Assembly: GCF_024721305.1 (NCBI RefSeq) | Contig: NZ_JAMXOD010000002.1 | Location: 124,001-188,000, forward strand | DNA: 64,000 nt | Source of the DNA: Aequitasia blattaphilus | Lineage (GTDB): Bacteria > Bacillota > Clostridia > Lachnospirales > Lachnospiraceae | Direction: 5' to 3' | Shown: one piece after another, positions 31,637 through 41,179 of the stretch | Numbering within the stretch: the first letter of the stretch is position 1 | Layout of the letters: the number at the start of each line of letters is the position of its first letter | Made by a program: the position numbers and the translations under genes | Notes under the pieces: model-generated | Databases searched by the model: none | Told to the model about the DNA's origin: nothing | Seen by the model: only the letters and a program-made list of their open reading frames with translations

Positions 31637-32076
31637 TTACTATTTAATCCTTCCAGTCCTGTTTGGACTAATTCAATTAATCTTTTGTAGTCTCCTTTTA
31701 AATACAAATACCCTACTAAGGCTTCAAACCCAGTGGCTCTTCTATAGTCTGTCACACTCTGGTTCTTTGCAGTGGATACACTTCTTGTATTTCGGCCTCT
31801 TTTATACACATCATGCTCCTCCTGAGTGAGCTGATCCTGTATGATTCCCATGATTTCCGACTGTGCTTTTGCATTTACATACTTACTATTTTCCTGATGC
31901 ATCTTTCCCGCCGGTTTATTACCCTTATGTACAATGATGGTTTTCATAATCATATCATATACGCAGTCTCCTATATAAGCAAGAGTCAGGGGAGAATATC
32001 CCCGCAAATCTAATTCCGGCAAAGAAAAACTTTCCTTAATACACTCATTCAACGAAGGGGTTATGCTTTTTTCCAT
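31633..32076 (-). CDS. mrnC: Mini-ribonuclease III (147 aa)
   Basis: RNase III-domain protein without a dsRNA-binding domain, which in Firmicutes matures 23S rRNA. The motif LTLAYIGDCVYDMIMK holds the catalytic acidic residues, and RRATGFEALVGYLYLKGD carries the second acidic cluster. It overlaps cysS by 16 bases and rlmB by four. The cysS-mrnC-rlmB order is widely conserved in Firmicutes. Confidence 0.94.
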   Translation of the reverse strand: MEKSITPSLNECIKESFSLPELDLRGYSPLTLAYIGDCVYDMIMKTIIVHKGNKPAGKMHQENSKYVNAKAQSEIMGIIQDQLTQEEHDVYKRGRNTRSVSTAKNQSVTDYRRATGFEALVGYLYLKGDYKRLIELVQTGLEGLNSK

Positions 32077-33467
32077 TTTACACCTTCTCTGGTATCCTCT
32101 AAAACGATTCCCTGTTCTAAAAGCATATCTCTTATTTCATCTGCACGTTGGAAATTTTTCTCTTTTCTCGCCGTTTGTCTCTCCTCGATTAAGGCCTCTA
32201 TTTCAGTATCTAAAATCTCTTCTTTTTTCTCGATGATAATTCCCAGTACATCATTCAGCTTTTTCAAAAGAGCGTACAACTCACTCAAATACTCTTGTCC
32301 ACTCTCTTCATCCGTATTGGTATTGATAAATTTCACCAGCTCAAATATAGCAGAAATTCCATCTGCCGTATTAAAATCATCTTCCATGGCTTTTTCAAAG
32401 GATCTCTGATACTTCTGGGCTTCATCCAGATAGAGTCTCTCAGTCTCTTTAATGGATGCATCTCCCGCCTTCTCCATCAAAAAACGAAGGTTGGCTGCTG
32501 CATTTAAAATACGCTCCAAGCCATTCTTAGATGCTTCCATTAGGTCTTTTGAGAAATTCAATGGACTTCTGTAGTGAGCTCCCAGCATAAAGAATCGAAG
32601 AACCTGTAAATCATACTCCTTGCTGACCTCTCGTACTGTTCTGAAGTTTCCAAGAGACTTGCTCATTTTTTTGTTATCAATATTTAAAAATGCATTGTGC
32701 ATCCAATACTTGGCAAATTCTTTCCCGTTAACAGCTTCACTTTGGGCAATCTCATTTTCATGATGGGGAAATACAAGATCCTCTCCACCAGCATGAATAT
32801 CAATTTCCTCTCCCAGATAACGCTTTGCCATCTCGGAACATTCAATGTGCCATCCTGGTCTTCCATCACTCCAGGGTGATGGCCATGAAGGCTCCCCTTC
32901 CTTCTTTGGCTTCCAGAGTACAAAATCAAAAGAATCTTCCTTTTCATCTTCTCCTGAAACCTTTAAGGTTCTGTTTCCAGATACTAAATCATCTAAATTT
33001 TTATGGGAAAGCTTTCCGTAGTCTTTAAACTTTCTTACACGATAGTATACCGTACCATTTTTTTCATAAGCATAATCCTTATAAACAAGGGTTTTAATCA
33101 TATCAACCATACCGTCAATTTCCTGAGTTGCCAGAGGATGGGTTGTCGCCGGCATAATATTCATTCCTGCCATATCTTCCTTACACTCAGCAATATACTT
33201 GGTGGAAATTTCGGAAGCCTCTACTCCCTCTTCTTTTGCCCGATTAATAATCTTGTCATCCACATCTGTAAAGTTGGAAACAAAATTTACATGATAGCCT
33301 TTGTACTCAAAATATCTCCTCACGGTATCAAAGACAATCATTGGCCTTGCATTTCCAATATGGATGTAATTGTACACCGTAGGACCACATACATACATCT
33401 TTACTTCCCCTTCTTTTAAAGGAATGAATTCTTCTTTTTTTCTGGTTAAAGTATTATATAACTTCAT
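32061..33467 (-). CDS. cysS: Cysteine--tRNA ligase (468 aa)
   Basis: Class I synthetase charging tRNA-Cys. The N-terminal motif YVCGPTVYNYIHIGNARP contains the zinc cysteine and the HIGN signature; WHIECSEMA and GGEDLVFPHHENE complete the zinc site, and KKMSKSLGN is the KMSKS loop. It overlaps cysE by 14 bases, so both are controlled by the cysteine T-box upstream. Confidence 0.96.
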   Translation of the reverse strand: MKLYNTLTRKKEEFIPLKEGEVKMYVCGPTVYNYIHIGNARPMIVFDTVRRYFEYKGYHVNFVSNFTDVDDKIINRAKEEGVEASEISTKYIAECKEDMAGMNIMPATTHPLATQEIDGMVDMIKTLVYKDYAYEKNGTVYYRVRKFKDYGKLSHKNLDDLVSGNRTLKVSGEDEKEDSFDFVLWKPKKEGEPSWPSPWSDGRPGWHIECSEMAKRYLGEEIDIHAGGEDLVFPHHENEIAQSEAVNGKEFAKYWMHNAFLNIDNKKMSKSLGNFRTVREVSKEYDLQVLRFFMLGAHYRSPLNFSKDLMEASKNGLERILNAAANLRFLMEKAGDASIKETERLYLDEAQKYQRSFEKAMEDDFNTADGISAIFELVKFINTNTDEESGQEYLSELYALLKKLNDVLGIIIEKKEEILDTEIEALIEERQTARKEKNFQRADEIRDMLLEQGIVLEDTREGVKWKKA

Positions 33468-34125
33468 AGGTTTTATCTCCTTCGCTTTTTTCGATTGTTT
33501 TTACTCTTTTTCTTAATTCCCGGACTTCTTTCCCTAAGCGGGCAATTTCATTGCTGATTGGATCCGGCAAATCCACATGATCCATGTCAGACCTTGGGAT
33601 TTTCTGGTTGTCTCTTTTTACAATCCGCCCTGGTACCCCAACAACGGTACAATTAGGTGGGACTGCTTTTAAAACAACAGAACCTGCACCGATTTTACTA
33701 TTTTCCCCTATTGTAAAAGAGCCTAATATCTTAGCACCGGCACTGACCATCACGTTATCTTCTAATGTTGGGTGTCGTTTTCCTTTTTCTTTTCCGGTTC
33801 CACCCAGGGTCACCCCTTGATATAAGGTTACATTATCCCCTACAACAGCCGTTTCACCAATGATTACACCACTTCCATGGTCAATAAATAATCCCTTCCC
33901 TATTGTAGCTCCAGGATGAATTTCAATTCCTGTTTTTCTTACTCCTCTTTGTGATATCCAGCGAGCCAAAAAATACCGTTTCTTCAAAAACAGCTTATGA
34001 GCAACACGGTATCTTAAAATCGCCTTAAAGCTTGGGTATAGAAGCACTTCCATATTGGACTTAATTGCAGGATCCCGCTCCCGAATCACCTTAATTTCTT
34101 CTTTAATATAGGATAAAATTTTCAT
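33454..34125 (-). CDS. cysE: Serine O-acetyltransferase (223 aa)
   Basis: Acetylates serine with acetyl-CoA, the first step of cysteine synthesis in the cytoplasm. It has the short CysE form found in Firmicutes. An N-terminal helical part (1-60) precedes a left-handed beta-helix of hexapeptide repeats with GIEIHPGATIGKGLFIDHG, GDNVTLYQGVTLGGTG and GAGSVVLKAVPPNCTVVGVP. A coiled-coil tail follows. It is the first gene behind the cysteine T-box, with cysS overlapping its end. Confidence 0.95.
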   Translation of the reverse strand: MKILSYIKEEIKVIRERDPAIKSNMEVLLYPSFKAILRYRVAHKLFLKKRYFLARWISQRGVRKTGIEIHPGATIGKGLFIDHGSGVIIGETAVVGDNVTLYQGVTLGGTGKEKGKRHPTLEDNVMVSAGAKILGSFTIGENSKIGAGSVVLKAVPPNCTVVGVPGRIVKRDNQKIPRSDMDHVDLPDPISNEIARLGKEVRELRKRVKTIEKSEGDKTYEVI

Positions 34126-34143
34126 CTGTTCACCTCCATAACG

Positions 34144-34384
34144 AAAAAAAACCTCATCTCATTAAGAGACGAAGTTTATCCGCGGTTCCACTCTAATAGA
34201 GAGAATCAGTCCTCTCCACTCATACACGTAACGTGTGCTAGACGTATCCGGCTACTTACTTCACCGAATCAACTCCAAAATGCACTTCTCCTGTCCTTCA
34301 TCTAAAACCGCTTTCAGCCAATGACGGTTCCTCTCTATAGACTCCACATAGGGTACTCTTTTCTTCATCGTTTTTATCTTGTTA
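34144..34384 (-). promoter_or_regulatory. T-box leader, cysteine (UGC) specifier
   Basis: On the minus strand: AGAGTACCC in the lower Stem I, AGAGAGGAACCGTC as the distal segment, and a specifier loop GAGAAGTGCATTTTGGAG with TGC at 34282-34284. The T-box AGAGTGGAACCGCG lies at 34181-34194. The terminator (34144-34175) pairs ACTTCGTCTC with GAGATGAGGT before eight T. Uncharged tRNA-Cys should turn on cysE and cysS together. Confidence 0.92.
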
Positions 34385-34389
34385 AAAGT

Positions 34390-34418
34390 ATTCTAGTAGA
34401 CTTTTACTGCATTGTCAA
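34390..34418 (-). promoter_or_regulatory. Promoter of the cysteine T-box operon
   Basis: TTGACA (34413-34418), a 17-bp spacer and TAGAAT (34390-34395) on the minus strand. The TGA stop codon of aroD lies inside the -35 hexamer. Confidence 0.78.
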
Positions 34419-35119
34419 TCCTGCTTTAATATCTTTCTCAATTCATCAATCTCAATTTGCCCCGGGGCACTTTCTTTTCCCACCATTGCAAAAGTAAGTA
34501 TGGAAGAATAGTTTAAAGGATGAATTCTGGTATCACTCCCCAACTCTCCCATTGCAATAATAATCTTTGGATTCTGTATTTCCTTGTTTGCTTCCTCCAC
34601 ACCTTCTCTTAAAGTTACTAAATCGACTTCTGAATTCGGCATTACCGCAACCTTTAAGACATCTCCCGACAGACTTTCCATCTCTTTTAGTTTCGCTGCA
34701 ATCTCCTCTTTTTCCGGTGTTTCGGCAAAATTGTGATAACTTGTAATTACTTTTTTGTTTTTTTCTTTCGCTTCCTTTATCAAACCTACTCGGTCCTTAA
34801 TAAGATTTGCTTCCATATCAATATATGAAATCTCATCTCGATTCGTCACCAATGAAAGAAGTGCAAAGTAAGCTTCCTTTGTTATGGGCTCATTTCCGCC
34901 TTCAAAAGGTGTTCGGAAGGTAAACAGTATTGGAATTTCTCCTAATATCTCTTTGAGTTCTTCTAAAAGCTCAAAAAGAAAACATTCCTCCATCCAATAT
35001 TCAAAATGGTCAATCCTCAGCTCCACCATATCCGGTTTCTTTTTTGCAATCTCTTTTGCCTTTGCCAGTATTTCTGCTTTTGTGCTTTCTACAATTGGAA
35101 CACAAATCATGACATCCAT
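34415..35119 (-). CDS. aroD: Type I 3-dehydroquinate dehydratase (234 aa)
   Basis: Third step of the shikimate pathway, in the cytoplasm. Type I (Schiff base) residues are visible: VELRIDHFE with the conserved Glu-Arg, YHNF with the catalytic His, and LKVAVMP with the catalytic Lys. The C-terminal MGELGSDTRI matches the usual MGxxGxxSR. It is about 15-20 residues shorter than most at the N-terminus, but starts with the canonical ICVPIV strand. It follows the acetyltransferase gene by 16 bases and is the last gene of that operon. Confidence 0.93.
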   Translation of the reverse strand: MDVMICVPIVESTKAEILAKAKEIAKKKPDMVELRIDHFEYWMEECFLFELLEELKEILGEIPILFTFRTPFEGGNEPITKEAYFALLSLVTNRDEISYIDMEANLIKDRVGLIKEAKEKNKKVITSYHNFAETPEKEEIAAKLKEMESLSGDVLKVAVMPNSEVDLVTLREGVEEANKEIQNPKIIIAMGELGSDTRIHPLNYSSILTFAMVGKESAPGQIEIDELRKILKQD

Positions 35120-35135
35120 ATTTTCTCCTTGTCAG

Positions 35136-36134
35136 TTATACAACTTCGTCAATTAGAATCGGTGAAAGAGGAATTATCTTTTTGAACTCATCTGCCATTC
35201 TTTCACTCATTACAACATCTTTTTCGTTTTTTAGCTCATCAACACTAATAGAACCAAAGATAAAAGAAGTAAATGCCGCAATTGGCAAACTCCCCTCACT
35301 ATTCGTTCCTGGTCCTTCCATAATCATGGCTTTCGAGTTTTCTGTCCCGGAAACAATGTAACTTTTATTGTTTTCCTCTAATATGGAATCCGTAACATCG
35401 AATACCACAGCCGTTAAGCCTTTTAAAGACAAATGAGAAAGAACCTTTTTGACATCCAGAATTCGTACCATAATTTTGGGGTCACTCATTGTACTTTCCT
35501 TCACATATGGCTTATATCCTATGATTTTATCCGCCTTTTTATAAACCATTAATTTGCCGCCATCGCTTTCATACTCTTGAATTAAACGATTAAAATAAGC
35601 CGCATCCTTATAAGTAAACACTTTATACTTATCCTGATTCTTTCTGTTTTCCTCTTGGCCTAAAATCTCTGTATCCACCGGAGTCAAAACAGATACCTCT
35701 GTTCCCACCGCCAAAGGTTCGTTTTCATCGTAAAAATCCCATTCCACCTTGGTTACACTCCTGAAATCATAGGGCGCATAAATTGCTTCTGCAACGGGCA
35801 TCAAATAGGTGAAGCTCTCTCCTTCATCTCTCAAATCTTTTAGGATTCTTTCTAAAAGGAACTTCATATAATGGCGCTTCCGATATTCTTTCTTCGTTGC
35901 AACTGCTACAATATAATGAAGATTCAAAATTTCTCCTGCTACTTGAATCCGATAGGGATTCAAATGAATCATGGATACTATTTGCTCGTCTTCTTCCAAT
36001 ACATATATGGTATTATCCTTGATTTTTTCCTGATAATAATAATCTACAAAGGAGGAACTGTCTTCTGAAAAAACCTCTTCATACAACCCTCTTGTTTTTA
36101 TATTATCCTCTTGTTCCAATCTATAGATTTTCAT
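35136..36134 (-). CDS. GNAT acetyltransferase, Eis-like (332 aa)
   Basis: Cytoplasmic N-acetyltransferase of the Eis/COG4552 type. An N-terminal GNAT domain contains [23 protein letters not shown] as the acetyl-CoA binding segment (about residues 78-100). A central GNAT-like region follows, then a C-terminal sterol-carrier-like domain (about 225-332) ending in hydrophobic residues. The start used is ATG in [10 protein letters not shown], overlapping ispF by 14 bases; the upstream frame lies inside ispF. The substrate (aminoglycoside, peptide or other) is unknown. Confidence 0.83.
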   Translation of the reverse strand: MKIYRLEQEDNIKTRGLYEEVFSEDSSSFVDYYYQEKIKDNTIYVLEEDEQIVSMIHLNPYRIQVAGEILNLHYIVAVATKKEYRKRHYMKFLLERILKDLRDEGESFTYLMPVAEAIYAPYDFRSVTKVEWDFYDENEPLAVGTEVSVLTPVDTEILGQEENRKNQDKYKVFTYKDAAYFNRLIQEYESDGGKLMVYKKADKIIGYKPYVKESTMSDPKIMVRILDVKKVLSHLSLKGLTAVVFDVTDSILEENNKSYIVSGTENSKAMIMEGPGTNSEGSLPIAAFTSFIFGSISVDELKNEKDVVMSERMADEFKKIIPLSPILIDEVV

Positions 36135-36663
36135 GCTTTCCACACCCCTGACACCCTTCGCACTTGGGCATAATATCGTAGCTGTAATTCTGTATTGTCT
36201 CAAGACTTGCAATTACCGAAGATGCAATTCCTTCTTCTCTCCCGGTAAAACCTAAACCTTCTTCCGTTGTAGCTTTTATATTAATCTGGTCTAGCGTAAT
36301 ATGACAAGCCTTTGCAATTTTCTCTCTCATCTCATCAATATAGGGTGCCATCTTTGGCTTTTGGGCAATAATCGTTGCATCGATATTTCCAATTACATAC
36401 AGCTTTTCTTCAATGAGCTTTACGACCTCTTCTAAAAGCTTCATACTATCTGCACCTTTATACTTTTCATCTGTATCCGGGAAATGCTTGCCAATATCTC
36501 CAAGGGCTGCTGCTCCCAGCAATGCATCCATAATCCCATGAGTGAGTACGTCTGCATCCGAATGGCCTAAAAGACCTTTCTCAAAGGGAATATGAACTCC
36601 CCCCAGAATCAACTCTCTGTTTTCCACTAATTTATGAACGTCGTATCCTAATCCAACACGCAT
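36121..36663 (-). CDS. ispF: 2-C-methyl-D-erythritol 2,4-cyclodiphosphate synthase with Cys-rich tail (180 aa)
   Basis: Fifth step of the MEP isoprenoid pathway. Zinc and substrate motifs are complete: [38 protein letters not shown] and [17 protein letters not shown]. The enzyme normally ends about 157 residues in, shortly after that last motif. Here a tail of roughly 20 residues ends in [14 protein letters not shown], a CxxCxxC cluster. The ATG follows GAGGAATAAC and nearly touches the upstream gene, with which it forms an operon. Confidence 0.94.
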   Translation of the reverse strand: MRVGLGYDVHKLVENRELILGGVHIPFEKGLLGHSDADVLTHGIMDALLGAAALGDIGKHFPDTDEKYKGADSMKLLEEVVKLIEEKLYVIGNIDATIIAQKPKMAPYIDEMREKIAKACHITLDQINIKATTEEGLGFTGREEGIASSVIASLETIQNYSYDIMPKCEGCQGCGKHENL

Positions 36664-36664
36664 G

Positions 36665-36994
36665 TTATTCCTCTTTTTCTTCTACTTCTTCTGTTTCATC
36701 CGCTGCTTCTTCTACAGCAGGTGCTTCTTCTGTTGCAGCTTCTTCAATAACAGGATTCTCGGTCTCTGTAGCCTCATCCTGCTCTTCTGCCTCTTTGTCA
36801 AGCTTGCTTTGATCTGCCCCTTGTTTGAGAGTCAAAACCACTAAAAACAGCCCTAATAATATGAAAGCACCTCCAGCAAGGGCAAAACCAATTTTTGCTC
36901 CGGGCTCTCCGGCCAAAACGTCTCTTACTAACTGATATCCTAAATAAATCAGATATACTCCTACAACGATTCTTAATATACTATTTCCCTTCAA
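36665..36994 (-). CDS. Small membrane protein with acidic tail (109 aa)
   Basis: Two predicted helices (about 6-24 and 34-56) followed by a long Glu/Ala-rich C-terminus (residues 65-109). The start is a TTG ([12 protein letters not shown]) eight bases after AGGAGG; no ATG fits. It is the first gene of the ispF, acetyltransferase, aroD operon. A -10 box TATAAT lies at 37026-37031 on the minus strand with only a weak -35. No family function recognised. Confidence 0.78.
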   Translation of the reverse strand: MKGNSILRIVVGVYLIYLGYQLVRDVLAGEPGAKIGFALAGGAFILLGLFLVVLTLKQGADQSKLDKEAEEQDEATETENPVIEEAATEEAPAVEEAADETEEVEEKEE

Positions 36995-37054
36995 TATCGT
37001 TTCCTCCTAAATGCATAGTGAGTTCATTATACCATATCATTGAAAATCTGGACA

Positions 37055-37090
37055 CAAAAAAAAGAAACCAATCTCTTAGCTTCCTTTTTT
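37055..37090 (-). terminator. Terminator of the tRNA-Val/tRNA-Met unit
   Basis: On the minus strand AAAAAAGGAAGCTAA pairs with TTGGTTTCTTTTTT around a GAGA loop, with two G-U pairs, and ends in a run of eight T. It begins two bases after tRNA-Met. Confidence 0.88.
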
Positions 37091-37092
37091 AG

Positions 37093-37166
37093 TAGCGGGA
37101 ACTGGATTTGAACCAGCGACCCTACGGGTATGAACCGTATGCTCTAGCCAACTGAGCTATCCCGCC
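37093..37166 (-). tRNA. tRNA-Met (CAU anticodon, elongator type)
   Basis: A 74-nt cloverleaf. The D arm is GCTCAGTTGGCTAGAGC, the anticodon arm is TACGG-TTCATAC-CCGTA, and the T arm contains GGTTCAAATCC. The acceptor stem GGCGGGA pairs with TCCCGCT, with a G-U at 1-72. The loop TTCATAC and the pairing fit elongator tRNA-Met rather than initiator; tRNA-Ile2 with a modified CAU is less likely. Confidence 0.93.
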
Positions 37167-37200
37167 ATATGAAATTTATACAACTTTTTTTCGTTGTAAA

Positions 37201-37273
37201 TGGGACCAATAGGGCTCGAACCTATGACCCCCTGCTTGTAAGGCAGGTGCTCTCCCAGCTGAGCTATGATCCC
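37201..37273 (-). tRNA. tRNA-Val (UAC anticodon)
   Basis: A 73-nt cloverleaf. Acceptor stem GGGATCA pairs with TGGTCCC, D arm GCTCAGCTGGGAGAGC, anticodon arm CCTGC-CTTACAA-GCAGG with anticodon TAC, and T arm with GGTTCGAGCCC. It is transcribed together with tRNA-Met, 34 bases downstream. Confidence 0.95.
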
Positions 37274-37309
37274 ATTATCTGCGGGCTCTTATCTCGAACC
37301 CGCTTTGCT

Positions 37310-37339
37310 ATTATACTATTGGATTAAGTGGATTGTCAA
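37310..37339 (-). promoter_or_regulatory. Promoter of the tRNA-Val/tRNA-Met unit
   Basis: TTGACA (37334-37339), an 18-bp spacer and a perfect TATAAT (37310-37315) on the minus strand, between purL and the tRNA genes. Confidence 0.8.
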
Positions 37340-37363
37340 CACCTAAAATCATCTTTTTTAAAA

Positions 37364-40300
37364 TTATTTAAAGTACTTAATTCCCGACTCGAAAATTCTC
37401 AAATCCTGCTCTCCCACAATGTTCATTGCCACACTTCTGTCACGTCTTTCTGAATGAGCCATTTTACCTAAGATTCTTCCATCCGGACTTGTAATACCTT
37501 CTATTGCTCCATAGGAACCATTTACATTCCACTCTTCATTCATGGATACATTTCCCTTTGGATCACAGTACTGTGTCGCAACCTGACCATTTTCAAACAG
37601 CTTATCCAGCCATGCTTTCTCTGCAACAAATCTGCCTTCTCCATGGGATGCAGGATTTACGTACACATTTCCCAGCTCAGCACCTTGCAGCCATGGAGAT
37701 TTATTGGATACTACTTTTGTATAAACCATTTTTGAAATATGTCTGCCAATGGTATTGTATGTTAAGGTAGGAGCATCCTGTGTCTGTCCCGTAATACTTC
37801 CATTTGGAACAAGTCCCAGCTTAACCAGTGCCTGGAACCCATTACAGATTCCCAGGCAAAGACCGTCCCGGTCTTGAAGAAGTTTTTCCACCTCTTCTTT
37901 TATGACTTCATTTTGGAATGCCGTTGCAAAAAACTTTGCAGAACCGTCTGGTTCATCTCCGGCACTAAATCCGCCTGGGAACATAATAATCTGTGCATTT
38001 TTGATTTCATCCTTAAAGCCTTCTATGGATTCCTTTATATCATCACCAGATAAGTTTTTAAAGATTCTGGTTGAAACTTCTGCTCCAGCACGTTCAAAGG
38101 CTTTTCGGCTGTCATATTCACAGTTTGTTCCTGGAAATACCGGAATAAAGACTCTTGGTTTTGCCACCTTGTTTTTACACACGTAAATATCTTTTGCTTC
38201 ATACAGAGGACTTGCCACCTCTTCCTCCCGGCTCTCCTTTGACACCGTTGGGAATACCTTTTCCAATGTACCTTCCCAATTTTTCAATGCAGCTGCCAGC
38301 TCAATTTTGTCTTCCTTGTAACAGAAAGATTTTTCAGAAGTTACTTCTCCTACTAACGTATAAGTACCTGCCAACTCTTCTCCCGCTTTTACTTCGACTA
38401 AGATATCTCCAAAGGCCGGGCTGAAAAGTTCAGAAGCACTAATGGAATCTTCCACCTTTACTCCTAATTCATTTCCGAAAGCCATTTTTGATATTGCAGA
38501 CACTAAACCATGGCGGTCCAAGGCATAAGCAGATGCTACTTTTCCTGCCTTCATATCTTTATTTAAAGCATCATAAGCGGCCATAATATTAGCATATTGT
38601 GGCATATCATATTCATCCCTTGCAATCCGAAGCCAGAACAGCTTATTACCTGCCTCTTTTAATTCTGGCGTAATCATCTCCCCTTCTTTTCCAATATCCA
38701 CTGCAAAAGATACGAGAGTTGGTGGCACATCAATCTCTTCAAAGGTTCCCGACATACTGTCTTTTCCACCAATGGAAGGAAGACCAAAGCCAAGTTGTGC
38801 ATTATAAGCTCCTAAAAGAGCTACAAAAGGCTGACCCCAACGCTTTGGATCATCTTTCATACGCTTAAAGTATTCCTGGAAAGTAAAACGAATCTTTTGG
38901 TACTCTCCGCCACAAGCTACAATCTTTGCCACAGATTCTGTAACAGCATAAGCTGCACCGTGGTAAGGACTCCAGGTAGATAAGTAAGGATCAAAACCAT
39001 AACTCATCATAGTAACGGTATCACAATCCCCTTCTAAAACAGGAAGTTTTGCTACCATGCTCTGAGTCTCTGTTCTTTGGTAAAGTCCTCCATGAGGCAT
39101 AAATACAGATGCTGCTCCAATGGAACCGTCAAACATCTCAACCAACCCCTTTTGGGAGCATACATTCAAATCTTTTAAGGTCTCTAACCATTTCCCCTTT
39201 ACATCATCTACTTCTACATTTTTTAATACACTGTCCGATTTACTCGGTATACTTACCTCTACCTTCGTCTCTTGATGCGCTCCGTTGGTATCTAAGAAAG
39301 CTCTGGATAAGTCAACAATCTTCTTTCCTCTCCATGTAAGAACAAGTCTCGGTTCCTTCGTTACCGTTGCAACTACAGTTGCTTCTAGATTTTCAGATGC
39401 TGAATAAGCCAAAAACTGATCGACGTCTTTTGGATCTAAAACAACTGCCATTCTTTCCTGGGATTCTGAAATAGCAATTTCTGTGCCATCAAGACCGGCA
39501 TATTTTTTCGGAACCTTATCCAGTTCTACTTCCAGACCATCTGCCAACTCACCAATTGCAACAGAAACACCACCTGCACCAAAGTCATTACACTTTTTAA
39601 TAAGAATGCTGACTTCTTCTCTTCTGAACAGTCTCTGGATTTTTCTCTCTGTTGGAGGATTTCCCTTTTGTACCTCTGCTCCACTTTCCTTGGTAGATTC
39701 TTCTGTATGAACCTTTGAGGAACCAGTAGCACCACCGATACCATCACGGCCAGTTCTTCCCCCTAATAATACAATTATATCTCCTGGATCTGAATTCTCT
39801 CTTTTTACTGCTCTTCTAGGTGCAGCTCCTAGAACAGCCCCAATTTCCATACGCTTTGCAACGTAATTAGGGTGATATATTTCTTTGACACTTCCTGTTG
39901 CCAGTCCGATTTGGTTTCCATAAGAGCTGTATCCATGAGCCGCTTCTCTTACAATCTTCTTCTGTGGAAGCTTTCCCTCTAAGGTATCCCTTACTGGAAC
40001 TGTAGGATCTGCTGCTCCCGTTACACGCATAGCCTGGTACACATAGGTACGTCCTGATAATGGGTCACGGATTGCTCCCCCCAGACAAGTTGCCGCTCCA
40101 CCGAAAGGCTCAATCTCTGTTGGGTGGTTGTGGGTTTCATTTTTAAAGTTTACAAGCCACTCTTCCTCTACTCCATCAATGCTTACTGGTACCACAATTG
40201 AGCAAGCATTAATTTCATCTGTTTCTTCCTGGTCTTCCAGCTTGCCTTCCTTTTTCAGCTTACGCATTGCCATAAGAGCTAAGTCCATCAAGCAAACGAA

Positions 40301-41113
40301 CTTATCCTCTCTGCCAGCAAATATTTCGCTATGATCCTTTAAGTACTGCTTATACGTGTCTTCTATTGGATTCTTGTAATCTCCTTCTCCAAAAGAAACA
40401 TCTGTAAGCTCCGTTAAAAAGGTAGTATGTCTGCAGTGATCAGACCAATACGTATCCAATACACGAATTTCTGTCATGGATGGATTGCGGCTTTCCTCAC
40501 TTTTGAAATACTTCTGAATATGCTGAAAATCCTTAAATGTCATTGCAAGTCCAAGAGAGTCATACAACTCTTTCAATGTACTTTCTTCCATATCTTTAAA
40601 ACCGTCAAAGACAATCACATCTTCAGGTTCATTGTATTTAGTCACCAAGGTTTCCGGTTTTTCCATTCCTGTTTCTCTGGAATCCACTGGATTGATGCAG
40701 TGATTTTTGATTCGTGCTTTCTCATCTTCTGACAAAGTACCTTCGATTACGTAAGTCGTTGCAGTCTTAATAACTGGCTGCTCTTCTTCCTTAATAAACT
40801 GAACACATTGCTCAGCAGAGTCTGCTCTTTGATCATACTGTCCCGGGAGAAATTCCACTGAAAAAATGAAATCCTCTTTTCCAGAATCAAAATTTTCGAA
40901 AAACAGCTTATCTACAGGGGGCTCACTAAATACACCATTACAAGCCTTTTGAAAGCTGTCTTCTGATAAATTTTCCACATCATAGCGAATTAAAACCCGA
41001 ACATTATTTACGCCCTTAATGCCAAGGTAATCCTTGATTTCGTCCTTTAAATCTTTTGCTGCTACTGCATACTCTCTTTTCTTTTCTACAAAAATACGTC
41101 TTACACTGCTCAT
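37364..41113 (-). CDS. purL: Phosphoribosylformylglycinamidine synthase, single chain (1249 aa)
   Basis: Fourth step of purine synthesis, ATP- and glutamine-dependent. This is the large fused form in which synthetase and glutaminase are one protein, unlike the PurS/PurQ/PurL complex of Bacillus. Motifs in order include SDHCRHTTF, NFKNETHNHPTEIEPFGGAAT and GGKDSMSGTFEE. The C-terminal class I glutaminase domain (about 990-1249) has the nucleophile in CLGICNGFQALVKLG and the His/Glu motif GKMAHSERR. Start MSSVRRIF follows GGAGGAGAAAGC. It is a single gene here. Confidence 0.96.
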   Translation of the reverse strand: MSSVRRIFVEKKREYAVAAKDLKDEIKDYLGIKGVNNVRVLIRYDVENLSEDSFQKACNGVFSEPPVDKLFFENFDSGKEDFIFSVEFLPGQYDQRADSAEQCVQFIKEEEQPVIKTATTYVIEGTLSEDEKARIKNHCINPVDSRETGMEKPETLVTKYNEPEDVIVFDGFKDMEESTLKELYDSLGLAMTFKDFQHIQKYFKSEESRNPSMTEIRVLDTYWSDHCRHTTFLTELTDVSFGEGDYKNPIEDTYKQYLKDHSEIFAGREDKFVCLMDLALMAMRKLKKEGKLEDQEETDEINACSIVVPVSIDGVEEEWLVNFKNETHNHPTEIEPFGGAATCLGGAIRDPLSGRTYVYQAMRVTGAADPTVPVRDTLEGKLPQKKIVREAAHGYSSYGNQIGLATGSVKEIYHPNYVAKRMEIGAVLGAAPRRAVKRENSDPGDIIVLLGGRTGRDGIGGATGSSKVHTEESTKESGAEVQKGNPPTERKIQRLFRREEVSILIKKCNDFGAGGVSVAIGELADGLEVELDKVPKKYAGLDGTEIAISESQERMAVVLDPKDVDQFLAYSASENLEATVVATVTKEPRLVLTWRGKKIVDLSRAFLDTNGAHQETKVEVSIPSKSDSVLKNVEVDDVKGKWLETLKDLNVCSQKGLVEMFDGSIGAASVFMPHGGLYQRTETQSMVAKLPVLEGDCDTVTMMSYGFDPYLSTWSPYHGAAYAVTESVAKIVACGGEYQKIRFTFQEYFKRMKDDPKRWGQPFVALLGAYNAQLGFGLPSIGGKDSMSGTFEEIDVPPTLVSFAVDIGKEGEMITPELKEAGNKLFWLRIARDEYDMPQYANIMAAYDALNKDMKAGKVASAYALDRHGLVSAISKMAFGNELGVKVEDSISASELFSPAFGDILVEVKAGEELAGTYTLVGEVTSEKSFCYKEDKIELAAALKNWEGTLEKVFPTVSKESREEEVASPLYEAKDIYVCKNKVAKPRVFIPVFPGTNCEYDSRKAFERAGAEVSTRIFKNLSGDDIKESIEGFKDEIKNAQIIMFPGGFSAGDEPDGSAKFFATAFQNEVIKEEVEKLLQDRDGLCLGICNGFQALVKLGLVPNGSITGQTQDAPTLTYNTIGRHISKMVYTKVVSNKSPWLQGAELGNVYVNPASHGEGRFVAEKAWLDKLFENGQVATQYCDPKGNVSMNEEWNVNGSYGAIEGITSPDGRILGKMAHSERRDRSVAMNIVGEQDLRIFESGIKYFK

Positions 41114-41179
41114 GCTTTCTCCTCCATGAAATATTTACCTGATTGTTTCATATTATCATATCGGCTTACATTAGTAAAA

